Positions 11,273 through 22,961 of a stretch of 64,000 bases of DNA are shown here, in pieces. A program made the translations under genes and the position numbers. The stretch's first letter is position 1; each line of letters starts with the position of its first letter. This DNA is from Asterella californica (taxonomy: Eukaryota; Streptophyta; Marchantiopsida; Marchantiales; Aytoniaceae). The DNA lies in NCBI GenBank assembly GCA_036924285.1, contig JAYKYS010000001.1, forward strand, positions 34,409,501-34,473,500. The letters are read 5' to 3'. The notes under the pieces are model-generated. The model worked only from the letters and a program-made list of their open reading frames with translations. It did not search any database and was not told the DNA's origin.

Positions 11273-12183
11273 TGTAAACCCTCCACGATCCCATCGATCA
11301 ACTACCCCCCGATCTCTCAATCTCCACGATCGTCATTGATGAATCTGCAAATGTCGGGCATGTCTCTCACTCAAGGGTCACCTCTGATGGCTTTGATGGA
11401 AGCACACCATGAATCTTGAAGGGAAAAATGCTAAGTTCACTCATTAATACACCCACAAACTTATCCACTAAAAATCTCCATAAACTCATCAACTAAAATC
11501 TTCCATTCTAACGACGTCTCTCAAGTTCTCACATGCTAAAAACATCCCACACTCTCTATATTACTCAAGTTGTCATTACAACGATGTGAAAACAAAGATG
11601 AGGAGCTCTTCTTTACTCCTCTATTTATACATTCTAGATTTTTACTTTGGTACCTCCGGTAACTCAGCCGTAACTACTTTTACCGGGTTTTACTAAGATA
11701 TTACTTAAGGTAAAAGCATTAATCACATGGACATTTTATCTTTTCACATGGGCTTATTCCTTCAAAGTCAACAACTTCTAGAAGGATTCTGAAATATTCT
11801 CAAGGAATCTCGAATTTCCACCCCCTCTACACTAGGACCCACTAAAAAGGAAACATGTGGAATCTCTTCTTGTTTTTAATGCCCCCAAAGTCCACAACTT
11901 TAATCCAACCACTAATATCAAGTCAAAAAGGAGATAAAGGATACTTTCCACCTCCTTTCTACCTTTTAGACAAGATGACAAGATAGTAGTGCTCACTCTT
12001 TAGGAAATATCTGAATTCTGCCAAAAGTACAGCTAAGTTTAACCATAACTAACTTTAGCTAGTCATGACTAACTTGATACCTCCTTAAAGTACTTGGGCA
12101 GCAAATAAACCTTCTCAACACTTAGTTATAACTAAATATCTTACTAACAGACAAACTTCCTATGTGTAACATAGGTCGTTACA
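11273..12183 (-). repeat. 3' LTR of element C
   Basis: 911 bp; plus strand starts TGTAAACCCTCC and ends GTCGTTACA, so both ends read TGTAA/TTACA. Two solo copies of the same LTR lie at 27200-28113 and 36828-37737 in the opposite orientation. Confidence 0.9.
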
Positions 12184-12194
12184 TTTTACCCCCA
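12184..12194 (-). promoter_or_regulatory. Polypurine tract of element C
   Basis: Minus strand TGGGGGTAAAA lies directly before the 3' LTR, the expected primer for plus-strand DNA synthesis. Confidence 0.7.
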
Positions 12195-12298
12195 GACTAA
12201 ATTTTCGTTGTGTCTTCGGAGTGAGGAGAGAACTTTCGTCGATGAAACAACTTCAACTTGTCATGATTTACCCGATCGAATCTCCTTCCTCCCAGCTC

Positions 12299-12851
12299 CT
12301 AAAGGTCATATGTGAAGTTGCTCCACACCTTATCTACAACAAAAGGACCAAAATAGCTCGGAAGAAACTTCTTCCTAACCCTCTTGAATCTGATAGCATC
12401 CTACAACATAACCCAATCTCCGACTTGAAAAGATTTTACCTCCCTCTTGTCCAACCGTTTGTCGTAACTCTTCTTTTGATACGCCTGAGCTCGTTCCATC
12501 CGGATCATTGCTACCGTTCGGGTCTCTTCCAACTCCATGAGTTGCTCTCTTCTTGATCTGACCACGTCTTCTCCCCTCGACCTTTTCAACTTTCGTTGAA
12601 TAGTTTGAAAAGTATCCAGTTCGAATTGGATCGGCAACTTGGACTCCACTCCATAAATCAGTCGAAATGGAGAGTACTCAGTAGAAGTCTTTGTTGTCGT
12701 TCGGTACTCCCCTAAGATGGCATGTAGCCTCTTATCCCAAGTATGTTTCGCAGTCTCAACACCAGCATCTTTGGCGAGCATCATACAAAGTGTAAGATTG
12801 GTCTTCTCCGCAAGATCATTAGTATTTGGTTTGTATGAGGTCGTTACTCGT
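12299..12851 (-). pseudogene. Integrase C-terminal part of element C
   Basis: Continues the integrase after the solo LTR: KPNTNDLAEKTNLTL, WDKRLHAILGEYRTTT, SPFRLIYGVE, then RLDKREVKSFQVGDWVML and a GPY/F module (SYFGPFVVDKVW). TAG codons sit at 12401-12403 (after VML, before DAIRFKR) and 12299-12301 (after TYDL, before ELGG), both places where Gln fits. I see no chromodomain. Confidence 0.8.
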
Positions 12852-14224
12852 TGTCGCGCTACTTGGCGGCTACATGCTTGACTTCTACTCCGACGCTTAG
12901 GTTTGGTAGTTCTAGAAGTTAGCTCATATTACTTCTAGTCTTTTATGTATATGTTTGACACCTTTGCATACGGTGTTAACACTATTTTGAGTCCTAGTAG
13001 GCTGATAGTATGTTAGTTATCTTGTTCAAGCATTTGTGCGCTTGTGCAAGTGACTTCTTACTTGTCTATGACGTTCAATGTACATAACTTAGGGTTTCCA
13101 TGCTGATAGGGGTTTGAGCTCATGGGTTGTACTTACTTGTCGCCCATGCACGCTTTCTAGCTAATTTAAGTTAACTTTCAGGGTTGCGTGTCGTTTTAGG
13201 TAGTTTAAGTTGTACGCTGGCACTCTAGGGGGCTTGACGTGGTAGCCTATGAGTGTAGAAAAGTTACCAGGTAGTTTAAGGCACAAAAGGACAGTCAAGT
13301 GGAGCTATGAACTCCCATTGGTCCATTTTTGTCTTTTGTAAAACTCTAAGTTTAGAAACAGAGCTCTAGAGGAGAGTTCGAGCAATTGGTGAGGTATCTT
13401 CGAAATCTGAGAACACAGGAGGAGAGAGCTCGTCGTGCCAAGCACTGTCAGTGAAATTTTTGCTCAATTTGGATCAATAAACAAGGAGTTATGCCCAATT
13501 GAAGTTCGGATTGTGCCAAAACTGCGTCACTTTTGTTGATTTTGAGGTTTTCGGTGCCAATTGCAGCAAAATTGAGGAAATCACTTCAAAACTTTGTGGT
13601 TGCGTTCATTGTCAGGAGGGCTACGACTGTCCAAAAAGTTTTGAATCATTTGAGTAATTGAGTAATTCAGGGTGGCCGCTGAAGCAGAGGGGGTCTGAAA
13701 AGCTCTTAATCTAGAACAGCGACTTCAGAGGAGGAGATCTGGAGTTCTGTGTACATTCAGGAGTCCCAACTTCATAGGGATGTTCAGCATCCTGTAGACT
13801 TCAAATACTGTGAGAAGATTTGAAATTCATCGAGCCAATTCTCTGTTCTATGTCTGAATAGCTGTCTAGGTACTAGAAATTGCCATAATTCTCTTATTCA
13901 GAACTTTTCTGTCAACATCTCGGTGCTAGAATTCAATCTCAGGCTGAAACTTCGTGTGTGTGTTCAGTAGTGCTTCATTTACATGTAGGGGAAGTTTAGA
14001 AGTCTAAACCTTCATAGTTTTCCTCTCTTTGCGTGTCAAAGTTCACCGCTTAAACCTATTACTACTAGTGAGACCTAGATTTCGCTTTTTGAGCATATCA
14101 GAGGATCCTACACTCCTGTGTGAGTGTTTATAGCTCCTGTTGTGACCTGAAAGCCAACCTCTTGAGTAAACAACCACAGCCAGAAGCCCGGCGCTTTCCT
14201 AGGTAGACGGATCACACTCCGACA
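12852..14224 (+). repeat. Solo LTR of family B inside element C
   Basis: 1373 bp, TGTCGCGCTACTTGG to CACTCCGACA, flanked by the 4-bp duplication TCGT (12848-12851 and 14225-14228). It interrupts the integrase of C between FSIKPR and VTTSYKPNT, and removal of LTR plus one TCGT restores the reading frame. No internal sequence remains, as expected after recombination between two LTRs. Confidence 0.93.
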
Positions 14225-14228
14225 TCGT

Positions 14229-14641
14229 GGCTTGATAGAAAAGTGTTGTAGCATAGCAGTAGTCATGCTCCCTACAAACTCTCCTCCTCTATCAGAGACC
14301 AACTCTAACGGACATCCAAATCTTGTGATGATCCGCTCCCATAAGAATCTACCGACTTCTGTTTCATTAGTCTCTCTCAAAGGTCTAACCTCTACCCACT
14401 TGGTACAATAGTCAGTGGCGACTACAATGTATCTATTGCCTCGAGGTGTCTTATTAAGAGGACCTACAAAATCAATACCCCACTTCTCAAACGGCCCTAA
14501 TACTAGAATTGATCTTAACGGAGGTGTTCTAATAGACTTTAGAGCAAATGCTTGACATACGTCACAAGTTTTGCAATAGTCTAAACACTCTTTGAAAATC
14601 CCTCTCCAGTGATAACCCACATCCAAAATCTTGAAAACAGT
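14229..14641 (-). pseudogene. Integrase core of element C
   Basis: Contains the second half of the zinc-binding module (CKTCDVCQ) and the catalytic core: WGIDFVGPL, ATDYCTKWVEV, ITRFGCPLELVSDRGGEF. It is separated from RNase H by TGA at 14642-14644 in the same frame and cut by the solo LTR at 14224. Sequence past the third catalytic residue continues at 12851. Confidence 0.85.
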
Positions 14642-15649
14642 TCAAATCCAAAACCCTCCGCAAACAGTTCCGTCGTGAAACTCGTGCATTATCTTGAACG
14701 CCTCCTTCTGACCAACTGCTCTCCTTAGTAATCCATCTGATCCTTGATGAAACAGAATTCCCTCCACCATGGTGTAAGGTTTGCATCTCTTGATCAACGC
14801 GTTACATTCTCGAGTATGCATACCTTCTGGAAAAGAGCCATCTGCAAGGAAACTCCTGATTTCCTTGTACTCGTCCGGTATCTCCTCAATGCTTGTGATG
14901 GTCATCAGATGCTCGTTTGGAAATGAATCATCAAATGGTTCTTCTCCCTCATCATCAGAAGCCCTTGACAAAAGATCAGCATTCGCATATTTTTTCCCTG
15001 GTCTATCTTCGATCACATAATCGTATTCTGTTAGAAGTATCTTCCAACGAGTAATACGACCTTCGGCATTAAGCTTATTAAAGATATACTTTAAAGCCTT
15101 GTGATCTGTGACTATGGAAAATTTCCCTCCTTGCAAGTAGTGTCGAAATTTCTTCAATCCAAAGATCACCGCTAATCCTTCTCGTTCAGTCACGGAGTAA
15201 TTCTTCTCCGCTGGAATCATCTGCCTATGAGCATAAGCTATGGGATGATCATACCCATCTCGATCTAACTGACTTAATGTACATCCGATTGCTACATTGG
15301 AGGCATCCATATACAGAATAAATGCTTTACTCCACTCAAGTTTAGCAAGTATAGGAGCTGTCACCAATGCTGCTTTCAGCTCCTCAAATGCTTCCTTTGC
15401 CTTCTGATCATGCACTATCAAGTCAAAATCAACTCCCTTCTTCATGTACATAGTCAAAGCTATTGCTTTGTTTGAGAAGGAAAAGACAAACCTACGATAA
15501 TATCCAACCATGCCAAGAAACTACCTCAACTTTGTCAAGTTGATCGGAAATGGAAGATCCACAATCTTTTTCACCTTCTCAGGATCTACCGCAATCTCAT
15601 TCTTGGAAATGATGTGCCCTAACAGCAGACCTTCTTCCAGCCAAAGATG
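14642..15649 (-). pseudogene. RT end, RNase H and integrase start of element C
   Basis: Begins next to insertion F with EEGLLLGHIISKNEIAVDPEK, then TKLR, a TAG at 15521-15523, and FLGMVGYYRRFVFSF; Gln is usual at the TAG position. RNase H shows ILYMDASNVAIGCTLSQ, VTEREGLAVIF, VTDHKALKYIF and DRPGKKYANADLLSR. The integrase zinc module starts with EFHDGTVCGG. Frame ends at TGA 14642-14644 and continues in the same frame beyond it. Confidence 0.85.
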
Positions 15650-15804
15650 TGTGGTGCCCACAAATTACAGGATGCACGAATTTTTGAAATTTTTAAGAAT
15701 AATAACTTGTTTGTATAACTGAAGAAGCGTTGTTACTTAAGGTTACGTCTTCCTTAACATGAAGATGACCTTATGAGCTTTTTAATAAGAAGTTGACTTC
15801 TTCG

Positions 15805-15911
15805 GAAGACGACCGTCTTCGGAAGAGCGTCTTCTCAGTTGTGTCTTCGGAAGACGGGAAGACGGTAGAAGATGAGAAGACGGCGGAAGACACCTGTCTT
15901 CCGGAAGACAG
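15805..15911. promoter_or_regulatory. Cluster of GAAGAC/GTCTTC words with an 18-bp palindrome
   Basis: Ten copies of GAAGAC or its complement lie in 15805-15909, several head-to-head, ending in the perfect palindrome CTGTCTTCCGGAAGACAG at 15894-15911. A 14-base unit TGTCTTCGGAAGAC is repeated in tandem at 16747-16774 with one change. Such arrays can be protein-binding sites; the role here is unknown. Confidence 0.6.
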
Positions 15912-17663
15912 CGACCGCGAAGGCATAACCACGAGTTTTTGGGTAAAACAGTAGGTGTACCTACTGGGTCGCACCGAATAGGTAGGTAGGTCGGAGAAGA
16001 CACCTAATGTCGAGAACCCCTAATCTGCGGGGAAGATGCGTAAGGAAGCACATTAGGCGCATTCCAACTTCTCGCAGCACAGCACGCTTGAGAAGATCGA
16101 TTGGAGAGAGTGAGCTTCGCAAGTAAGCTTTGAGAGAGGAATCGAGTGAGGACATCGAGGTAGGAGAGAACCAGTTGACAGCTAGGCGAAGGGCGAGACC
16201 GAATTGCTAGAGCACAGAAGGCAGAAAGCAAAAGCGTTTCTGTGAGCTCCTGAGAAGTTGACATTGGAGAGTAGCGAGTAGAATCGAAGGTAGAATCGAG
16301 GCGTGGCCAAAAATTGACAGCAGGCGCAGTCGGGAGGGGTCGCATTGAAGCTAGGACAAGAGCCAGAAGCGCGCGGAGGTCGAAGACAACTCGGGGAGCA
16401 GAAGAAGACTGTAGAGGTTCTTCCCCACGTTCTTTCCCCTTCTCACTTCTTCTCGCCATTGTCTGGTATTCCCTGCGCTTCCTTGGTTGTGTGCAGGCAG
16501 CCTGATCGATTACCCCACCCCCCATTCTTTCTATTGAGACATTGGGCGCAGAAGCACTGCCCAATTTCTGTCAGACATCTCCTTGCTTCTTCCCGAGCTC
16601 AATTCGAGCTTCCCTACTCCTAGCCCTCAAATTGGAGATCCCAATTATCAATTTCCCTACCCTACTACCTCTCTATTCCCGAAACCCGGAACAGAAGACG
16701 ATTCGGAAGATGGGAACATCTTCGAAAGACACTTCTTAAACTTGACTGTCTTCGGAAGACTGTCTTCGGAAGTCGACTGAACACAATTCGTATCAAGAGT
16801 GGATTTGTGTTGCTTTGTGTTAAGAGAGGCTTGGTACGAATCCCGAGTGGTGTGGTGAGTTGTTTTGTTATTTTGAGAAGTTGGAAGTCGGGAACTAGGC
16901 CTGTGCCTCCCGGTCTTCCAAGCTTCTCCAACTCCACATCTTCCTAGAGAGACTAGAAGACTGAAAGGCTGGCAAAACGAGCGAGAAGACGTGAGGGTCC
17001 ATTCGGATCTCTTCTGTCCGATCCATAGCAGCCATTCCTTCTTCTTCCTGAACTTAGAAGAGAGTCGTGAGAATACTTGCTGGCAGAATCTGGAGAGAAT
17101 GGTCGAGGGTCATGTCTTCCCACCGAGCAGCAAGGTTCTTCTGAGTGCGTATGAGAGGTGAGAAGTCAGAAGAACAGAGTGCAATTGTCTTGAGTCTGTT
17201 GTGAGGATAGATTGCGCGTAGGAAGACGAAGACATGTGAGACCAGTGAAGGGAAGTCTGACTTCGGGAAGTCTTCCGAGAAAGACATTGAATCGGAAGCT
17301 GTCTCGAGTGTCTTCCCAGAGGCCACTGTCACCGCAGGAGCCCGCAACCAACTTCTGAACTTGTCTTGCACTTTATGTTTAGCGAATCTTGTATCTTCTG
17401 ATAGGAAGTAGGATGTAATGCAAGGTGGGTTGTCTTCTTGGTAATCCATGTGAGGCCTTGCTTAGATAGGATTGTTGAGATATAGCTCGGAAGACGAGAG
17501 CTATCTAGGAAGTACTGTTAGAATCCCGGAAGACGGAGCAGCTGTCTTCTGGAAGACTAGTTTCGTCTTCTGAGAAGTAGAAGCTAGACTGTGGGCACTT
17601 GGGAAGGACTGAGCCTTCAGCTCATAGTAAGTGCTTATGGCTTAGTGCAACAGATCTTCCAGC

Positions 17664-19963
17664 ATGCCGATGCACCCGCGAGGCTTGGTGTTACCAGCGG
17701 CAGAATTGGCCGAGGCCACTCCTTTCCTCAAGGAGTTGGGTCTCGACTTCTTCCTGTGGGATTGGAACCTCGCAGATCAAGGACTTCTCAAGGAGGTGTG
17801 GGCAGCGTTGCCACCTCGTAACCGTGTACCTGCGAAGGCAGGAGTAGCTCGAGGAAGACCGTCTTCCTGGACTGAAGACTGGTGGCGTAAGGCTTTTCAC
17901 AGGTCTGAATCCGAGAACCGAGGATATTGGTACGAGAAGAAGATCTTGCCTAGAATCGTGAGTTCATGGCATGTGCCTGGGAGCACCACCTGCCTTTTTG
18001 TGGAAGACAGGCAGGGGAGGAACGGTTGGAAGATAGAATCTTACCGGGAGCCGAAGAAGCGACTTCTGGCAAAGTTGTTTCTGCATCTCTTTCTCAAGGG
18101 GAAAGCGCAGAAGACAAGGTACTTAAGAGATCAGGACGTGGAGTTCTTGGAATCCGTGTGGGATGACAGGGTGCCCATCTACTGGAGCGCGTACATCCAC
18201 AACTACGTACAGACGGAGCTAGCATACTTGGGTACCCCGGCGGTAGGACACTTGACACCCTTCCTCTGCTACTTGTATGTAGCCATGGGGGATCTTAGGG
18301 AAGATCAGCTGGTAGGGTACGGGCCAACGGAGCGACAAGAGGTGAAGGAGGAGACCTCGGAAGACGATGACCGAGAGGCACCAGCAACGTCCCCTCCCAC
18401 TCTGATGCCACAGCTGAGGCCCGGCTCTCACCAGAAGACGCTTCTGGTGAGGGAAGACGAGTCTAGTGGGTCGGAAGACGCCACGCCACTGAAGAAGATG
18501 GGTCCCAGAAGTGTACCGAGGACACCCATCTCCCTCATTCATTCAGGATCGGAGTCCGACTCGGAAGAAGACCTGCTGAGTACCCGATCAGAGCAGAAGA
18601 CCGCTTCTGCAATACATGGGAGTCTTCCGAAGACTCCAGAAGACGAAGGATGGATGGGCGCTCCTGCTGCGATACGAGGAAGCGCAAAGAAGAGAGCCGC
18701 TCCTGCCATGAGGAGTCTTCCACCCCGGAAGATGAGAAGAGTAGCTTCTTCTCGTGCGCAGAAGATGAAGGCTATTGTGGTCGAAGAGGCTTCCTTGCCT
18801 TTGGAAGACGAAGTCGACACCACGGAGCGAGTGGTGGAGAGGAACTTGTCTTCCGCAGGAAGACGACTGGAGGAGTTCAGCGCCTACTTCCAGAAGGAGA
18901 TCCAGCCAGCTATGGAGTTGCTGGAGAAGAGAGCGAAGGCACAGGAGAGGCCCTTGCAACCTGGGTTCGGCCTGCGCACCTTGCTGCGACAGGGAGAAGA
19001 CCAGAAGAAGACAGAGTCGCTAGAAGCTAGTCTCCGCACCACGGAGAAGCTTGCAGCCAGGTACAAGGCGGAAGCAGCCGCTTCTGCCAAGGAGCTGGTG
19101 CAGCTTCGGAAGAGCAACTAGGAGTTGCAGGCGCGGGTACAGCAGCGTAATCAGGAAGTCACCCAAGTGCGGGAGAAGATCACCGCCCTCGCAGAAGAGC
19201 AGACCATATGGAAGACGCAGCGAGAAGCCGTAGAAGCGCGAGCTGCAGTTGAGACGACGCAGAGGGAAGCAGCAGAGGTCCGTGCATAGAAGATGCTGGT
19301 ACAGTCGGTGGAAGCGCTTCGGAAGAAGTTCAACTACACCGCGGGTAGGAAGTTACTTATCTTAGCTAGAAGATGGGACAGCGAGTCCAAAGTAATGTTG
19401 GTGGAATGCCGGGAGAGCATGTTCAGGTACTTGGATCGACAGATAGAAGGAGTGAAGACACTTTATGGTCTTCCCTCGCTTCCGACACTTGCAACCGCAT
19501 CTTCCCACGCTCCAGCACCATCGACTGGATCCGAAATGGAGAAGGAGGAGTTCGACCTCGCTGTACACTTGGTGATGACAGCGTTGGAAGCCGCGAAGAC
19601 TCCAGAAGACGCCCCGGAAGACAGGAAGACGAGCCGTCTTCCCAAGTATTCCACGTGGAGGAAGCGACTTCCTCGGATCCCTATGAGGTCTCCATGGTCC
19701 CTAGTCCCGCACCCGTGCCTCAAAAGACAGAAGAAGCACCGGTCGACTCCGCTTCCCAGAAGACGCTTCTGTCTTCCGAAGCAGAAGCCGAAGCCGAGGA
19801 AGACGCAGCAGCAGCGACAGCAGAGCCAGCCAAGGACGATGAGGAGGAAGCCATCTCAGTGACACCCGAGGTAACTGCAGGGCTTTCTAGCTTATCAGAA
19901 GTCGCATTAGGAGCTCCGATAGGAGCAGATCAGGTAGAGATTGCCTCCGTGCAATCTGAGTAG
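17664..19963 (+). pseudogene. LTR-encoded protein of insertion F (unknown family; globular plus coiled coil)
   Basis: ATG at 17664; open to TAG 19119-19121, then the same frame to TAG 19287-19289 and on to about 19620, after which the acidic, protein-like tail (EEATSSDPYEVSMV to ASVQSE, ends 19963) lies in another frame, suggesting one frameshift. Both TAGs fall in a coiled coil where Gln fits. Residues about 1-210 form a Trp-rich globular domain (FLKELGLDFFLWDW, GRNGWKIESY, IYWSAYIHNYVQ) similar to the D and H proteins. Residues about 215-390 are acidic and Ser-rich; a Glu/Lys/Ala coiled coil follows from about 400. It overlaps no gag or pol. Architecture recalls plant putative gypsy-type transposon domain proteins, but I cannot show homology. 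Confidence 0.7.
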
Positions 19964-20239
19964 TTAGTAACTCCATTGACAATTCTAAATATAATAGGAT
20001 CGAACATGCTATCTTAAGAGTGGCAATTTTTCCATGTAAAATTAGTTAGGATCCCATGTGGCAGCATAGGTAGCGTAGGAAGGACAAGGTGGATAGCCAA
20101 TTCAGACAGGGGAACCGCTTGCATGTGAGGTAGCAACCTCCTGTCAGCGCCTCTCTCTCCCTGGTGGTCGTCTCCCCTGGTTCTCATGGCAGCGACATAA
20201 GTAGGATCGCAGAGTAGGAGGAAGAGTTCTGCATGTTCT

Positions 20240-21589
20240 GCCAGTTCTAAAACGTCCAGTAGTCGATTCTATGGTGCAGGCAAACTAGACACATTAGAGA
20301 GAAGACACCTGATAGATAGTTCTTCGCACTACACCCGTTGTTGGAAACATACGAATAGTCTTGGAATACACAGGAGGGGTCTGCATACTCGTACCAGCAG
20401 TGGTTCGAAGATGTAGATAGAAGTAGTGGACAGTCTAGGAACATGGAACGGCATCCTCGTGCAGTCCTGTTAGCTAGACTGGTGTGTCGAGGAGTAGACG
20501 CAGGAAGTAGAGGGAGTGAGCTTCCCAATGCCATTGTGACTTCTTCTCAGGGAATAGATTGTGGATTTGAGTGCAGAAGCTTTGTTCATGTCTTCTGGAT
20601 GGTGGGTTCCTTGAATTCGCTCCCAATTGTGCATGAGAAGTGTTCTTCTTGAGTGGCGGTGACTGTCAGCAGTTGTGGAAGTGTAGCTTGGCTCGTTCAG
20701 TAGAGCACGTGGGATCTACGTACGAACGGTCTTATGGGTAAGGGATCCCAGAAGACAGAGTAGTCAGAGCAGCGAAGTGAAGAAGAAAGAAGTCTTCTTC
20801 CCGCAACAGAGGACGACATCCTCGAGTAGAAGACGGTGCAACAGTACTCACGTTTGTTGTCTTCCTCCCCAAACTATTACAAGCAGGGATGGCTTGTTAG
20901 TCAGGATCCAGACTAGAAGTCTGTCGGAATCTTAATTTACTCTTTTCATCTTGTTTTCTCTTGTTTGGATTTTCTTATCTTCCCCATCTTCTCCCATCTT
21001 CCCCATCTTCCTACCTTCTTCTAGTGAGCTTCCGAGATTTCTATTGAGCTTCCATGAAGGTGAATGTCGTTGTAGTGCTGCAGGAAGACCATTTCCGTAG
21101 GCAGAGGCCTGGGAAGGCTACAGAGGGCATACACCCTGTGATCAATCTAACCCGTTGGAATGTGAGTGTGAGAATAAGGTGTAACGACCGTTGCTGGTCG
21201 ACTTTTGCGAAGCAGGACAGCCTTCTGGAGGTGTGAGAAGACGAGCTGAACCCCCAAAAGACGAGAATCGCTTCGAGAAGACGGTATCGAGAAGACCAGA
21301 AGAAGCAACCTGGAAGCAAGAAGATCGTCTTCCCGAGCTTCCCTGTGAATAATTGTGTGATATTTTAGTTGGTAGTTGTTTGTTTAGTTCCAGAGCACCA
21401 TGTGGCGTGTCTGGAAGACGTGTGGTTGTGTGTGGTTTTGTGAGAAGACGGGCTTTTTGGACAAAACCCGTGTGTTTGTGTGTTTGAACAGATCCTAGAA
21501 CTTAGAGCAGCGATTACTTACGTAAATCCTCTGTGGGAACGATATCTTGTATGCTAAATGGGCAAAAGGAGTAATCCTGCGTCACTACA
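20240..21589 (+). repeat. A-like LTR end within insertion F
   Basis: Near 20240 the sequence begins to match, in opposite orientation, 6209-7466 of element A: shared CTGCCAGTTCT, GGAACGGCATCCTCGTGCAG, CTACGTACGAACGGTCTT and GTGGGAACGATATCTTGTAT. It ends CACTACA. The 19964-20239 stretch before it has no gene I can recognise. Confidence 0.8.
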
Positions 21590-21594
21590 AGATG

Positions 21595-22208
21595 CACTTC
21601 TCTGGATTTAGAGAAGCGTTGGCTTGCTCCAACCGCTGCAAAACTTTGATCACATGATCAAAGTGGTCCTCTTTTCTTCCGTACACACAGAAATCGTCAA
21701 TGAAATCACGAACAAACTTCCCTATGAATGGTTCAAACACCTTGTTCATGAACCTCTAAAACGTGGCCGGAGCATTACACAATCCGAATGACATCACTCG
21801 AAATGCAAATGTTCCCCAATGAGTAGTGAAAGTAGTCAACTGCTGGTACTCATGTGCTATCTTGATCTGATTATATCCACTATAACTATCACCAAAGCTG
21901 TACCACTCATGACCAGCAACTTCTTCTAAAATCTCATCTATAAATGGAAGAGGATAATAATCCTTCTTGGTAACTGCATTCAACTTCTTATAGTCTATGC
22001 ATACTCGAGTTCTCACAATCTCTACCTCACTCAACTCTTCTTTGTCAGGATCTTTCTCCACTGCTGGTCGAGACAATAAGTCAATAGCACTAAGCTGATG
22101 TAATGATTCATCTCGACCAAATCTTTCGTCATCAGACGAGGATTCTTGATCATAAGAATCTCCGGTATCTACTTCTGAGACACTTTGATCATCCTCCGTA
22201 TCAGATTC
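21595..22208 (-). pseudogene. Reverse transcriptase core of element C
   Basis: Reads ESDTEDDQSVSEVD (acidic linker), then VCIDYKKLNAVTKKDYYPLPF, EWYSFGDSYSGYNQIKI, TTHWGTFAFRVMSFGLCN and FIDDFCVYG. A TAG at 21756-21758 replaces the Gln of the near-invariant ATFQR motif. The frame is the same as protease and gag. Cut at 21594 by insertion F. Confidence 0.87.
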
Positions 22209-22961
22209 CTAGTAGTCACTAGTGGGTCTATCAGAGTCAGAAGTCACAACTCCAACATCCGAGAGAGGTACTATCACTCTATGATCTCTAGGCCCAATCT
22301 GTAAGTATCCCTTGTGCCACCTATCAGTGGTACGCACAGCTCTCAACCAAGGCCTACCTAGGAGCAAATCATAACTAGAGTCCTTTAACACTTGAAAGGA
22401 CATCAATGTTTGAACTCCCATCACAGACACGACCACCTTCTCTAACACACCAAGAGGTCTTACCCGTTGCTTGTTAGCCATCCCCACGACAATGCTAGCC
22501 GGGCGAGTTGGTTCCATCCCCAACTTCTTCATCAACCTCTCTGATATGGCATTTACAGCCGACCCTCCATCCACCAATACGTCAGAGACGTAGTGACCAT
22601 TCAACCTGACTTCAATCTTTGAAGCCCTAGTGCATATCTCTGAAGCATGCACATCCACCACACCAACTTCCACAGACTTTGATGTCTTGTTCTTGGGTTT
22701 CTTCTTCTTGCTTCTCTTAGAACTCAGTCCTCCTCTGAGTTCTCTTCGTAAGCATGGATTAAGTGCGATCAGTTGCCCAACAGTGATGTTAGCTTTCTGT
22801 GCACCCACATCTTCAACCACATCATATCTCGCTTGGGAAGATGAAATGATGAAATCCGCCATCCTCAACTTCCTTCTTGGCTCCCTTGGTGTACTGGAAA
22901 CATTACTCGAACGAGTACTTCTACTTGCTGACTCCTCCATGAAAACCGGTTCATCAGAAAA
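22209..22961 (-). pseudogene. Protease of element C
   Basis: After a basic segment (SSKRSKKKKPKNKTS) the retropepsin reads VLVDGGSAVNAISERL, with DGGS in place of the usual DTGA/DSGA, a variant I recall from plant gypsy proteases, and LLLGRPWLRAVRTTDRWH. Preceded by TGA 22962-22964 and followed by TAG 22209-22211, all in one frame with gag and RT. Confidence 0.82.

Larger units (their letters stand above)
15650..21589 (+). mobile_element. Insertion F: 5.9-kb LTR-like unit carrying an ORF (probable giant solo LTR)
   Basis: Starts TGTGGTGCCCACAAATTAC, ends GCGTCACTACA, and is flanked by AGATG at 15645-15649 and 21590-21594. Removing it joins the RT of element C in frame (NPEKC to the GLLLGH region). 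The last 1.35 kb matches the LTR end of element A. No sequence at the left end is repeated at the right end, so it is not a two-LTR element; a solo LTR with an ORF inside is the simplest reading. It contains a 2-kb GAAGAC-rich leader, the ORF at 17664-19963, and the A-like LTR end. No gag, pol, primer site or second LTR was seen. Confidence 0.8.

Noticed and set aside
16004..16564. 186-codon minus frame in the F leader
   Set aside because: Composition follows the GAAGAC repeats; no motif and no counterpart in D or H.
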